Notes: generated by a model from the letters alone, not told the origin. A DNA stretch of 64,000 bases from NORP240 sp942492445 (GCA_942492445.1 CALOEW010000043.1:1-64000), one strand, 5' to 3'; numbered from the stretch's first letter, positions 55,128 to 64,000 are shown. Made by a program: numbers and translations.

Positions 55128-57248
55128 ATGTTTAATCCAGTAAGGAAATCGTTCCAGTTCGGCGACCAGCTGGTCACCCTGGAAACGGGGAAGATAGCCA
55201 GGCAGGCGACTGGAGCAGTTGTAGTCACAATGGGAGATACCCGGGTACTTGCAACCGTTGTGGGTAAGAAGACCGTTTCACCTGGTGCAGGATTTTTCCC
55301 TTTGACCGTCAACTATCAGGAAAAAACCTACGCTGTGGGTAAAATTCCCGGCGGATTTTTCAAGCGTGAGGGCAGGCCAACAGAAAAGGAGACCCTGACT
55401 TCACGACTGATTGATCGGCCTATCCGCCCTTTGTTTCCGAAAGGCTTTATGAACGAAGTGCAGGTTATCGTCACTGTAATCTCTGCCAGCAAGGATCAGG
55501 ATCCGGACATTGCCGGCATGCTCGGTGCATCTGCAGCACTGGCGATTTCCGGCGTTCCGTTTCTGGAACCCATCGGCGGTGCCCGAGTCGGCTTCGATCC
55601 GGAAAATGGCTATATTCTGAATCCAGGCAAAACGCAGCTGGAGACATCGCGGCTGGACATGGTAGTGGCAGGCACCCGATCGGCCGTACTGATGGTGGAG
55701 TCGGAGGCGCGGGAACTGACTGAAGATCAGATGCTGGGTGCGGTCCTGTATGGCCACCAGGAAATGCAGGTTGCCATCGATGCAATCAACGAATTGAAGC
55801 AGGATGCCGGCAAACCAAGCTGGGACTGGCAACCATCCGAGACCAACCAGGTATTGCAGGATGCGCTCTCGGAAGCCTTCGCCGAGCGGCTTACCGAAGC
55901 GTATCAGGTTTCAGACAAGATGCAGCGTTACGATACCGTAAACCAGTTACGGGAAGCAGCGATAGAGCAATTTGCCAATGAAAACACTGAGGTGACGGGA
56001 AGTGAAGTGTCTGATGTATTCAGCACTCTGGAGAAGAAGATTGTCAGAGATCGCATTCTCGCGGGTCAGCCACGAATCGACGGCCGCGACACGCGCACTG
56101 TTCGCGATATCGAAGTGGAAGTGGGAGTGCTTCCCAAGGCTCATGGTTCAGCGCTGTTTACCCGTGGTGAAACTCAGGCGCTGGTTGTCACCACTCTTGG
56201 TGCCATCCGCGATGCACAGTTGATCGAAGGGCTTGAAGGTACCAAGAAAGACAGTTTCATGCTGCACTATAACTTCCCGCCTTACTCGGTAGGTGAAACC
56301 GGCTTCATGAGTGGCCCGAAACGGCGTGAAATCGGGCACGGTCGTCTTGCCAAGCGGGGGGTAATGGCGGTTATGCCGAAGGAAGAGGATTTCCCCTATG
56401 CGATTCGCGTGGTATCGGAAATCACCGAGTCGAACGGCTCAAGCTCCATGGCTTCGGTATGCGGGTCCAGCCTGTCCCTTATGGATGCCGGTGTTCCGCT
56501 CAGCTCGCCAGTTGCGGGTGTGGCGATGGGATTGATCAAGGAAGATGAAAAGTTCGCTGTGCTGACCGACATTCTGGGAGACGAAGATCACCTCGGTGAC
56601 ATGGATTTCAAGGTGGCGGGGACTACCAATGGCGTGACTGCGCTGCAGATGGACATCAAGATCCAGGGAATTACCGAGCAGATCATGGAGATAGCACTGC
56701 AGCAGGCCCAGGAGGCGCGTTTGCATATTCTCGGTGAGATGAACAAGGTAATTTCAGTTTCACGGGATCAGGTTTCCGAAAACGCACCTTCCATGGCGAC
56801 TCTCAAGATCGATGCGGACAAGATCCGTGATGTGATAGGTAAAGGCGGCGCCGTTATCCGTGGAATTACCGAGGACACCGGTGCATCGATTGACATTGAC
56901 GACGATGGCAACATACGAATCTATGGTGAGGATGCAACCTCCAGAGATGCTGCAATCGAGGCAATCGAAGCAATCACGGCGGAGGCGGAAGTAGGCAGGT
57001 TGTACAAGGGCAAGGTAGCCCGCATCGTCGATTTCGGTGCCTTTGTCACTATCCTTCCGGGTAAGGACGGTCTGGTGCACATATCGCAGATCTCCAAGGA
57101 GCGGGTCGAGAATATCAGCGAATACCTCACTGAAGGCCAGGAAGTACTGGTGAAGGTGCTGGATCTTGATGCAAGAGGCCGTATCAAGCTGAGCATCAAG
57201 GAAATCACCGACGAAGAGAAACAGGAATTCGCCGCCGAAGCACTTTAG
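55128..57248 (+). CDS. pnp: Polyribonucleotide nucleotidyltransferase (PNPase)
   Basis: PNPase degrades RNA 3' to 5' using phosphate and is a core of the degradosome. Two RNase PH-like domains (about residues 10-140 and 310-540, with the active-site block DRPIRPLFPKGF and ITESNGSSSMASVCGSSLSL), an alpha-helical linker, a KH domain (DKIRDVIGKGGAVIRGITED, about 563) and an S1 domain (KVARIVDFGAFVTILPGKDG, about 626) are all present. It is 706 residues, normal. Confidence 0.97.
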   Translation: MFNPVRKSFQFGDQLVTLETGKIARQATGAVVVTMGDTRVLATVVGKKTVSPGAGFFPLTVNYQEKTYAVGKIPGGFFKREGRPTEKETLTSRLIDRPIRPLFPKGFMNEVQVIVTVISASKDQDPDIAGMLGASAALAISGVPFLEPIGGARVGFDPENGYILNPGKTQLETSRLDMVVAGTRSAVLMVESEARELTEDQMLGAVLYGHQEMQVAIDAINELKQDAGKPSWDWQPSETNQVLQDALSEAFAERLTEAYQVSDKMQRYDTVNQLREAAIEQFANENTEVTGSEVSDVFSTLEKKIVRDRILAGQPRIDGRDTRTVRDIEVEVGVLPKAHGSALFTRGETQALVVTTLGAIRDAQLIEGLEGTKKDSFMLHYNFPPYSVGETGFMSGPKRREIGHGRLAKRGVMAVMPKEEDFPYAIRVVSEITESNGSSSMASVCGSSLSLMDAGVPLSSPVAGVAMGLIKEDEKFAVLTDILGDEDHLGDMDFKVAGTTNGVTALQMDIKIQGITEQIMEIALQQAQEARLHILGEMNKVISVSRDQVSENAPSMATLKIDADKIRDVIGKGGAVIRGITEDTGASIDIDDDGNIRIYGEDATSRDAAIEAIEAITAEAEVGRLYKGKVARIVDFGAFVTILPGKDGLVHISQISKERVENISEYLTEGQEVLVKVLDLDARGRIKLSIKEITDEEKQEFAAEAL

Positions 57249-57270
57249 CAATCTGCTCCAGCGACCTGGG

Positions 57271-57305
57271 AAAAGCCCGGCCTCCCTGTGGAGGGTGGGC
57301 TTTTT
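57271..57305 (+). terminator. Intrinsic terminator after pnp
   Basis: AAAAGCCC-GG-CCTCC-CTGT-GGAGG-GT-GGGCTTTTT forms a long two-part stem with a T tail, 23 bases after the pnp stop. It ends the rimP-pnp cluster. Confidence 0.9.
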
Positions 57306-57548
57306 ATTTCCGGAACCATTGCTGTCCCGCATTCTTTCTTAAGAAGAACCAATTTCGCTGGAAAGTAGACAGGGCTTCTCTGGACTCAAGCCTTGTGGAC
57401 ATGATTCCGCGGGACAGTAATGTTCCGGAACAGCAGGCTGGTTGGAAAAAATTCCCTGTCACTTTTCCTCGGATCGCCATCAATACGGCAAATTTCCACC
57501 AGTGCGCCGCGGGTGTGCTTACACCGGTATGGCGACTTGGTTAAACTA

Positions 57549-57656
57549 GGGAACCTCTGATTAAGTCCCACAACGCTCTGCGAGAGTCATCGCGGTATTG
57601 CAGTAAGGCGCGTGCGCGGGAATGGCACCCAACACACGAAGCAGCGACGGTTCCCT
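57549..57656. repeat. Diverged, shortened copy of the rlmE MITE
   Basis: After a TA (57547-57548), GGGAACCTCTGATTAAGTCC through GCTCTGCG matches the terminal repeat of the element at 34144-34315, and internal pieces TAAGGCGC, GCGGGAATGG and GAAGCAGCGACG match its reverse complement in order. The distal terminal repeat is absent apart from a GGTTCCCT at 57649-57656. It is a second, partly deleted family member 23 kb away, upstream of the peptidase gene. Confidence 0.75.
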
Positions 57657-57785
57657 GGTGCCTTGCACTGCCTTGACAGGCCGACGCATGCCGGTAGCAC
57701 TGTCGCTCGCCAGCAGACTTGCCTGAGGTGGGTAGGGTGAAGGTGCACTGTAAGCCGGGTAATTTCGAAGAAGTGAGGATCCGCG

Positions 57786-59915
57786 ATGAAACCAAGCATA
57801 CAACTCCTGGTCAGTGTTGGAGCCACAATGCTGGCATCCTGCGGCCCGGTGGAGCAGGACAGTCTGGGCGACATGGAAACACCCCCTGACCACCCGATTG
57901 CTGCGGATGTCAGCGTTGCCCATGTCCCGGAATCAACTGCCGGTGCTGTGCTGGGCGACTGGGGCATCGATCTGGGCAATCGCGACCTGCAGACCCACCC
58001 GGGCGACGATTTTTTCCAGTATGCCAGTGGCGAGTGGGTGGAAAATTTTGAAATTCCTTCCGATAAGAGTCGCTATGGCGCTTTTGATATCCTGCGCGAC
58101 CGGTCCGATGAACGCATTCGCACAATAGTCGAAGAACTGGTCAGCAGCGAACCCGCTTCGGGCTCGCTGGAGCAGAAGATTGCCGATTACTACCTCAGTT
58201 TCATGGACACGGAGAGCCTGAACCGGCTTGGCATCGACCCGTTGCGACCGGCTCTGGCTCAAGTGGCGGCAATCGAAACCCGGGGCGACCTGATCGATGC
58301 GCTGGGAAGTGCGCGGTTGCGGGCCAGCTCCAGTCCCATCGGCTTCGGAATCGGGCCGGACCGGATCGACCCCGACCGCAATCAGCTTCGCCTGGTCATT
58401 ACCGGCATCAGTCTGCCCGATCGGGACTACTACCTGGAGAATGACCCGAGGTTTGAGGAAGTACGCCGGGAGTTCAGCAATCACGTGGCAACGCTTTTCA
58501 GCTTCGCGGGCTTTGTGGACAGTGCCGGAATGGCTGACACGGTGCTGGAGATCGAAACGCGGCTTGCCCAACACATGTGGCCGAGAGCGCAGCGCCGGGA
58601 TCGTGATCTTACCTATAATCCAATGACCTACACTGAGCTTAAAGCGGAGTACGGGCCCCTGGACTGGGATCGGTATTTTGAGGCCGCCGGAGTGGATCTG
58701 GAGAAACTTGATGATGTGAATGTCAATTATCCCAGCGCCATGTCGCCGGTAATTGCAATGATAAACGAGTTGCCTCTGGACGATTGGAAAAACTACCTGT
58801 CCTATCACCTTATCAGCAATCACTCCGGAATCCTTTCCGAGAACATAGACGCCGAGAATTTCCGCTTTTACTCCACCGTGTTACAAGGCATTCCCGAACA
58901 GCGGGACAGGTGGGAGCGGGCGGTTTCCCGGGTTGGCGCATTGAACAGCCTCGGCGAGGCCTTGGGAAGGGTCTATGTGGAGAAGTATTTTCCCGAGTCA
59001 GCCAAGCTGCAGATGGAACAGTTGGTTGAAAATCTGCGGACCGCACTTGCAGGTAGTATTGAGCAGAACGACTGGATGGACGATGCAACCCGTGAGGAAG
59101 CACTGCTCAAGCTGGATTCCTTCCGGCCTAAGATTGCTTATCCCGATGTCTGGAAAGATCTCAACCCCATCCAGATCGCACGTGATGACTTGTTCAACAA
59201 CGCCCGAAATGTCCGGGAATTTTTTTACTGGGACGATGTCAACCGGCTGGGTCAGCCTACCGATCGGGAAGAGTGGGGGATGACGCCGCAGACGGTAAAT
59301 GCCTATTACAACTCTTCGTTCAACGAAATCGTCTTTCCAGCCGGTATCCTGCAGCCGCCCTTCTTTGATCCGGCTGCTGATCTGGCTGTCAATTACGGCG
59401 GTATTGGTGCAGTGATCGGTCATGAAATGGGCCACGGCTTTGACGATCAGGGGTCAAAATCCGATTATCAGGGCGTTCAGCGTGACTGGTGGACTGCGGC
59501 TGCGCGAGCCGCATTCGATGCGCGCACTGCCGCTCTGGCCGACCAGTACAATCAGTACCAGCCGGTGCCCGGAAACTTCGTGGACGGGCAGTTTACCCTG
59601 GGGGAAAACATAGGCGACGTAGGCGGACTGTCGATGGCCTACCGTGCCTACCGCATTGCCCTGAACGGTGAAGAACCGCCGGTGATGGACGGATTGACCG
59701 GAGACCAGCGTTTCTTCCTTTCCTGGGCCCAGGTCTGGCAGTCAAAGATAAGGGAGGACGCCCTGGTTTCCCAGCTCAAATCCGACCCGCATTCACCGGC
59801 GCTGTACCGGGTTAACGGAGTCGTGCGAAACCAGGATGCCTGGTACCAGGCGTTCAGGGTTGAACCCGGTCATGCGCTCTATCTGGCGCCGGAGAACCGG
59901 GTTCGAATCTGGTAA
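57786..59915 (+). CDS. M13-family (neprilysin/PepO-like) metallopeptidase lipoprotein
   Basis: A 709-residue zinc endopeptidase predicted to be a lipoprotein: the signal MKPSIQLLVSVGATMLASC ends in a lipobox with Cys at residue 19. The N-terminal M13 domain starts near DLGNRDLQTHPGDDFFQYA. The catalytic part has VNAYYNSSFNEIVFPAG, the zinc motif IGHEMGHGFDDQG (about residue 546), the third ligand in LGENIGDVGGLSMAY, and ends ENRVRIW like the family. It is likely exported and cuts peptides in the periplasm or at the outer membrane. It stands alone after a MITE remnant. Confidence 0.93.
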   Translation: MKPSIQLLVSVGATMLASCGPVEQDSLGDMETPPDHPIAADVSVAHVPESTAGAVLGDWGIDLGNRDLQTHPGDDFFQYASGEWVENFEIPSDKSRYGAFDILRDRSDERIRTIVEELVSSEPASGSLEQKIADYYLSFMDTESLNRLGIDPLRPALAQVAAIETRGDLIDALGSARLRASSSPIGFGIGPDRIDPDRNQLRLVITGISLPDRDYYLENDPRFEEVRREFSNHVATLFSFAGFVDSAGMADTVLEIETRLAQHMWPRAQRRDRDLTYNPMTYTELKAEYGPLDWDRYFEAAGVDLEKLDDVNVNYPSAMSPVIAMINELPLDDWKNYLSYHLISNHSGILSENIDAENFRFYSTVLQGIPEQRDRWERAVSRVGALNSLGEALGRVYVEKYFPESAKLQMEQLVENLRTALAGSIEQNDWMDDATREEALLKLDSFRPKIAYPDVWKDLNPIQIARDDLFNNARNVREFFYWDDVNRLGQPTDREEWGMTPQTVNAYYNSSFNEIVFPAGILQPPFFDPAADLAVNYGGIGAVIGHEMGHGFDDQGSKSDYQGVQRDWWTAAARAAFDARTAALADQYNQYQPVPGNFVDGQFTLGENIGDVGGLSMAYRAYRIALNGEEPPVMDGLTGDQRFFLSWAQVWQSKIREDALVSQLKSDPHSPALYRVNGVVRNQDAWYQAFRVEPGHALYLAPENRVRIW

Positions 59916-60180
59916 CCACACCGTATGCGCTCCAGTGCCGGTTGCGCCGGGCCTGCCATCATGCTCTCGCTGAAAATTAGTGATAGTATCTGGCGCCAGA
60001 GTGCAATGCACGGACGCGACGGAACGTCGTCAGGCTGGGTCGGGGGACACTGTAGTTCTCTTTTGAGGCGCCAGTTTCACCTGCCGGACCGTCGTCAGTA
60101 TCGATCTCTTTTTCAATCCGATGCCGGTCGCTTCGGGGGGCTGAAGTCAGTTGAGTTGCCGGCCCAGTGGAGACAATAAA

Positions 60181-61599
60181 ATGAATAACAACTGGACTGA
60201 GGACCTGGTGGCAATTGTGCTGGGTTTCCTGATTCTCGTTATTGCGTTGCTGGTGTTTCTACTGATTCCTCTGGGGGACGTTGGTGAATCGGTTGATCAG
60301 GCCAGCCAGGTACCCGGTTTCAGTGCGGAAACCTGGATGGCCGGTAATGACTTTATCAATGCGGGTGGGGAGTTCCTTAATTCACTGGTAAGCGACTCGC
60401 GTCCCGGACGCTGGCGCGTCAATCCGTTTGCTGCGTTCTCACTGAACTTCCTGTTATTCGCCGTGGGCATGCTGGTGGTGTTCGGCGCCATCTTCGGGGC
60501 GGGCGTCGCTCTATTGAAGGAACGGGCCGGAGCCTTCGTAAAGGGCTTTGTCGTCGTTTTTATGGTGGCCAGTCTGGCTTTCTTTCTCTCCAATCAGCAG
60601 GAATTCCGTGACCTGGGCCTGGGTTATGCCCTGTGGGCAATAATTATCGGGCTGGTTATCAGCAATACACTGGGTATCCCCGAGTTTCTCAGGCCGGCTT
60701 TGAAGCATGAACTCTATATCAAGACCGGCCTGATCATGCTTGGCGCCGAAGTGCTGTTTGGAAAAATTCTCGCCATCGGACTGCCGGGAATCTTCGTCGC
60801 CTGGATAGTGACTCCAGTGGTGCTTGTTACAACTTTCTGGTTCGGCCAGAAAGTTCTGAAGATTGGCTCAAAGACTCTGAATATTACCATCAGCGCCGAT
60901 ATGTCGGTGTGTGGCGTGTCTGCGGCTATCGCCACTGCCGCAGCCTGCAGGGCCAGCAAAGAAGAGCTCACCACAGCAGTCGGACTGTCGATGGTATTCA
61001 CATCGATTATGATGGTTGCCTTGCCCGCATTCATTACTGCTGTGGGTATGCCGGAAGTGCTGGGTGGTGCCTGGATAGGCGGTACCGTCGACGCCACCGG
61101 TGCCGTGGTGGCAGCCGGGGCCTTTCTGGGGGACACTGCCCTAAATGTGGCAGCCACAATTAAGATGATTCAGAATATTCTGATCGGCATCCTGGCCTTC
61201 GGCGTGGCGGTCTACTGGACGACCAAAGTGGATAAGACTGCAGGCAGAGAAGTGAACGCGGCCGAAATCTGGATCCGCTTCCCCAAGTTTGTGCTGGGTT
61301 TTATCGGCGCCAGCCTGATTTTTTCCCTGCTTTACGAGGTGATGGCAGATGCGGTTGCTGTCATACTGATCGAAGGGGCGGTAATCGAGTTCACCTCTGA
61401 CATGCGTGGCTGGTTGTTCGCCCTGGCATTCGCGAGTATAGGTCTTTCTACCAATTTCAGGGAGTTGAGTGGCCAGTTTTCCGGAGGTAAGCCTTTAATT
61501 CTGTATGTGTGTGGGCAGAGCCTGAATCTGGGTCTTACCCTCCTGATGGCCTGGATCATGTTCTACAAGGTATTTCCGGACATCACGAATGCTCTTTAA
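60181..61599 (+). CDS. YeiH-family putative sulfate exporter
   Basis: A 472-residue polytopic membrane protein with about 11-12 hydrophobic segments. LGLGYALWAIIIGLVISNTL, KTGLIMLGAEVLFGKI, the SADMSVCGVSAAIATAAACR stretch and GGTVDATGAVVAAGAFLG are typical of the YeiH/UPF0324 family, annotated as putative sulfate exporters. The 130-residue N-terminal extension with two extra segments is longer than in E. coli YeiH. Substrate is unproven. The next small gene overlaps its stop by 11 bases. Confidence 0.82.
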   Translation: MNNNWTEDLVAIVLGFLILVIALLVFLLIPLGDVGESVDQASQVPGFSAETWMAGNDFINAGGEFLNSLVSDSRPGRWRVNPFAAFSLNFLLFAVGMLVVFGAIFGAGVALLKERAGAFVKGFVVVFMVASLAFFLSNQQEFRDLGLGYALWAIIIGLVISNTLGIPEFLRPALKHELYIKTGLIMLGAEVLFGKILAIGLPGIFVAWIVTPVVLVTTFWFGQKVLKIGSKTLNITISADMSVCGVSAAIATAAACRASKEELTTAVGLSMVFTSIMMVALPAFITAVGMPEVLGGAWIGGTVDATGAVVAAGAFLGDTALNVAATIKMIQNILIGILAFGVAVYWTTKVDKTAGREVNAAEIWIRFPKFVLGFIGASLIFSLLYEVMADAVAVILIEGAVIEFTSDMRGWLFALAFASIGLSTNFRELSGQFSGGKPLILYVCGQSLNLGLTLLMAWIMFYKVFPDITNAL

Positions 61600-61813
61600 T
61601 CGAAAGATCCTCCTTGTAGTTCCGCTGTTCGTACTATTTCTGGTGCTGCTACGCCAGGGAATAGTTGCGCTGACACAGGAGTTCCAGGTACTGGAACGGC
61701 AGATCAACATTATGCAACAGCAGGAAATTGATCCAGCTGCCCTTTTTTACACGGACAGTCGGGTCGCATTGCAGGCGATACGTAATGTTGATCGACGCAT
61801 CAATGGAGATTGA
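61589..61813 (+). CDS. Small membrane protein overlapping the exporter gene
   Basis: A 74-residue frame with one membrane segment (about residues 7-28, KILLVVPLFVLFLVLL) followed by a polar, probably helical tail (FQVLERQINIMQQQEIDPAA). Its ATG lies 11 bases before the exporter stop, suggesting coupled translation and perhaps an accessory role. I recognise no family. The clean hydrophobic/polar layout and the overlap favour a real gene. Confidence 0.55.
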   Translation: MLFNRKILLVVPLFVLFLVLLRQGIVALTQEFQVLERQINIMQQQEIDPAALFYTDSRVALQAIRNVDRRINGD

Positions 61814-61862
61814 CTGGAATTCAGGTAGGCCGGCCACTGCCGTTCGGTCAGGGCCAGGTGTT

Positions 61863-62738
61863 CTAACGGCTTCTTTCCCTTTCCAATTGGGCCCGGTAGA
61901 TGGCCTCCAGCCTTTCCACTTCGGCGACAAATCCTTCCGGATCCACGAAAGTATCGGGACTGTAGGGTTGGCCAGGCTCCCACTTTTCGTGCAGGTGGTA
62001 CTGGCTGCCATGCGCCGCCACCCAGACGTCGACTGCCATGGCCTTCTGGCGCCGATAGGTGGACTCGAAATCCGCAGCCACTCCCGGATAAGTGGGGTCC
62101 ACCACCAGCATCTTGCCGTTGTTGATGGTTCCCATGTTCGCAATAACCACGTCGTAATCACGACCGTTTTCATTGACAGTCATGGAGTAACTGGAGCTGC
62201 CCTCGGTGTGGCCGGGATGTTCGTGGACTTGCAGGCGAATGGCGCCCAGTTGAATCACCTCACCGTCTCGAATTATTGCGTCCACGCTCACCGGTTTGAA
62301 AGACTGCCGTCCTCCGAAGTGGGGATCGCTGAAACCACCATCTTCCAGGACGCGGGAATCCCTGGAGGTCGCCAGCATTTGTGCGCCGGTGATTTCTTTA
62401 ATTTCGGCCAGGGCGGCGGTGTGATCCCAATGGGCCTGCATCTGCAGCAGGATCTTCACATCCTCAAGGCGAAAACCCAGTGACTCGATGTTTTCGCGGA
62501 TCTGCGCGGTGGATTCCTCCAGGCCGGTATTGATCAGAATATGGCCTTCATTCGAAGTGATCAGGAAAACGCCAAGGTCGTAGGTGCCGACTCCATACAG
62601 GTTTCCGATAACTCGGAAACCCGGAAACGGCCTGGTCCAGTCTTCAGACTGCGCCCGTACCGCGCCTGAACTGGTGAGCAGAAGCACAGGCAAAAGGAAA
62701 TGAAATATCCGGTAAATAAAGATACGAATGTCCATCAC
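61863..62738 (-). CDS. Subclass B3 metallo-beta-lactamase-like hydrolase (GOB-like)
   Basis: A 291-residue exported MBL-fold enzyme; signal peptide ends near AVRAQ (residue 30). The zinc motif reads QAHWDH (residues 101-106) where most B3 enzymes have HxHxDH, i.e. Gln at the first position as in GOB enzymes. PGHTEGS (His 177) and AAHGSQY supply further ligands. Regions such as EITGAQMLA, FKPVSVDAIIRDGE and LHEKWEPGQPYSPDTFVDPE run parallel to GOB as I remember it. It may hydrolyse beta-lactams, or act as another hydrolase of this subclass; only assay can tell. Confidence 0.85.
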   Translation of the reverse strand: MMDIRIFIYRIFHFLLPVLLLTSSGAVRAQSEDWTRPFPGFRVIGNLYGVGTYDLGVFLITSNEGHILINTGLEESTAQIRENIESLGFRLEDVKILLQMQAHWDHTAALAEIKEITGAQMLATSRDSRVLEDGGFSDPHFGGRQSFKPVSVDAIIRDGEVIQLGAIRLQVHEHPGHTEGSSSYSMTVNENGRDYDVVIANMGTINNGKMLVVDPTYPGVAADFESTYRRQKAMAVDVWVAAHGSQYHLHEKWEPGQPYSPDTFVDPEGFVAEVERLEAIYRAQLERERSR

Positions 62739-62919
62739 TATCCCCCATCAGGCAGCTTTATTGAGGTTCGAGGATCAAGAATAAGGGCTCATGATATTGA
62801 AGTCCATCACATTAGAACCACTGGAATGTCCCTAGAATAAGAAATGTTGGATTCGGTAATATGAAACACAAACAGCAGCTTAGGCTGTAATACTCGATCA
62901 CTACCTTTAGTTTGGCAAG

Positions 62920-63891
62920 ATGACAGCACAGATGCGACAGTACTATCTGAACAGTGTCGACGGGAATGACCGTGGCCGTGGACCCTGGCATGGACGTGTG
63001 GCTATTTGTCTGGTGGCGGTAATGGTTGCGACCTGGCCGATGGCGGTCCTCAGCAACGGGTTCTTGGATCTGACTCTCGCCAGCGGTTATGAGGAAAACC
63101 TGCCTCGAGGCTACCTGGACAAGGATATCCATAGCAGTGAATTTGTGAGCACCGCTATGTCAGTCGGCAAATTGTTCCAGCCCCTGGTCAATACGTCGGT
63201 CGTGGTAACCGCCAGCGGCAGCCATAATGTCTATTTCAATCAGCACGGCTTTAATTACAGCAATGCCGGCCTGGGCCTCAGCGTGCAACAGAAGCTGGGT
63301 CTGGGGCCGTACACACCAAGAATCAACTTAAGCGTTCAGGCCGGTCGGGAGGACTCCCGTGGTGCCCAACGTGACCGGGATCTTTACAGTTATGAAATTT
63401 CTCTGTCGCGCCGTCTGAATGCTGCTCTCAATCTTTCACTCGGTTTCAATGAAGTGACCAGCCGGGGTCTGAATGAAGCACCATTGGATTTTGATCAGCT
63501 ACCTTATCGCCCAGGGGTCGTCCGGCCGACTGATCCCATGGATTTCAGGAACAGATCGCTGTTCGCCGGTCTGGAATATACCCTGAGAAACCGTTGGCAA
63601 TTTGCAGCGGGATATCGCTTTCAGGACGGATTTGTGGTTTCCAGTGCAGTACCACCAGTACTGAATCTTTTCATTCATACCGAGGCAGTGGCACTTGACC
63701 CGGCCTATGATCATTTGAGGTTGATGTATCTCATGGAATCGAAAGCGGATATGTGGACCACATCACTAAGCATACCGCTGACCAGAGACACTGCTATCGA
63801 TATCGGTTACAACTGGCAGGATTTCGAAGTGGAATACGTGGGGGGATACAGCAATTCCCAGTTATTGTTCACTCTGATACATCAGTTCTGA
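62920..63891 (+). CDS. Predicted outer-membrane beta-barrel protein
   Basis: A 323-residue protein with an N-terminal hydrophobic segment (about residues 26-43, probably a signal peptide with an extended n-region) followed by alternating amphipathic strands with many Tyr, Phe and Gly (SYEISLSRRLNAALNLSLGF, FAGLEYTLRNRWQFAAGYRF) and a terminal Phe (LLFTLIHQF), the usual end of outer-membrane barrels. I do not recognise the family with confidence. The next gene starts three bases after its stop, so they form an operon. Confidence 0.65.
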   Translation: MTAQMRQYYLNSVDGNDRGRGPWHGRVAICLVAVMVATWPMAVLSNGFLDLTLASGYEENLPRGYLDKDIHSSEFVSTAMSVGKLFQPLVNTSVVVTASGSHNVYFNQHGFNYSNAGLGLSVQQKLGLGPYTPRINLSVQAGREDSRGAQRDRDLYSYEISLSRRLNAALNLSLGFNEVTSRGLNEAPLDFDQLPYRPGVVRPTDPMDFRNRSLFAGLEYTLRNRWQFAAGYRFQDGFVVSSAVPPVLNLFIHTEAVALDPAYDHLRLMYLMESKADMWTTSLSIPLTRDTAIDIGYNWQDFEVEYVGGYSNSQLLFTLIHQF

Positions 63892-63893
63892 CT

Positions 63894-64000
63894 ATGTTGA
63901 GACTCCTGCTTCCTCTCTGCTCGCTTATTGTCGTGTCAATTCTGCCCAGTGCGCTGCGTGCCGAATCGTTGACTGTGACCGTTATTGATCTTCAATCAGA
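63894..64000 (+). CDS. Exported protein, N-terminal part only
   Basis: The ATG at 63894 gives MLRLLLPLCSLIVVSILPSA followed by LRAESLTVTVIDLQS, a clear signal peptide with cleavage near LRA, then the start of a beta-rich domain. The window ends after 35 codons. The opening after the signal resembles cupredoxin-like proteins often called methylamine utilisation proteins, but this is a guess from few residues. It is probably co-transcribed with the barrel gene. Confidence 0.6.
   Translation, partial: MLRLLLPLCSLIVVSILPSALRAESLTVTVIDLQS

Overview
The window reads as the chromosome of a gammaproteobacterium whose housekeeping gene order resembles that of Pseudomonas and relatives: priA / rpmE / mrcA / pilMNOPQ-aroK-aroB-damX, hemE-folK, then dapB-carA-carB-greA-yhbY-rlmE-ftsH-folP-glmM-tpiA-secG-tRNA-Leu ... 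tRNA-fMet-rimP-nusA-infB-rbfA-truB-rpsO-pnp. TTG and GTG starts are common (carA, hemE, rlmE, ftsH, folP, truB, glmM). No rRNA and no CRISPR array were seen.

Layout. (1) About 1-5955 is a graveyard of mobile elements: a truncated IS21-type istA, a frameshifted Mu/TniA-type transposase plus ExeA-like ATPase pair, an IS4-type fragment, one intact IS630 element with perfect terminal inverted repeats, and a frameshifted TPR fragment. It looks foreign, recalling planctomycete families, and ends inside the zinc-binding region of priA, which is cut short. This is either a real rearrangement or a chimeric assembly join. (2) 5931-40744 is ordinary core genome: type IV pilus secretin operon, shikimate genes, haem and folate genes, an acyl-CoA dehydrogenase, an ECF sigma/anti-sigma pair, carbamoyl-phosphate synthase, FtsH and central metabolism. 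Two small palindromic MITE-like elements sit in it; one supplies the region just upstream of rlmE. (3) 40.8-47.7 kb breaks the usually tight tRNA-Leu/tRNA-fMet neighbourhood. It holds decayed sequence that I read as the remains of a chromosomal integron (an IntI fragment, a frameshifted BrnT/CopG toxin-antitoxin cassette, attC-like sites), an IS91-like scrap, and then an intact Na+/Ca2+ exchanger gene and a secF gene without secD. (4) 47.6-48.3 kb has an initiator tRNA followed by five tandem ~101-bp repeats, each carrying a damaged copy of that tRNA's 3' part, an arrangement like the E. coli tyrT/rtT repeats. (5) 48.5-57.3 kb is the rimP-nusA-infB-rbfA-truB-rpsO-pnp transcription/translation cluster, with an apparent frameshift in nusA. 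(6) 57.5-64 kb is envelope and accessory: an M13 lipoprotein peptidase, a YeiH-type exporter with a tiny overlapping membrane protein, a GOB-like subclass B3 metallo-beta-lactamase homologue with Gln at the first zinc-ligand position, an outer-membrane barrel protein, and the start of an exported protein.

The most interesting signals are the tRNA-derived tandem repeats after the initiator tRNA, the decayed integron between two tRNA genes, the MITE placed directly in front of rlmE, the plug-less TonB-receptor-like barrel, and the Gln-type B3 metallo-beta-lactamase homologue. All calls come from reading the sequence by eye; no database search was run.
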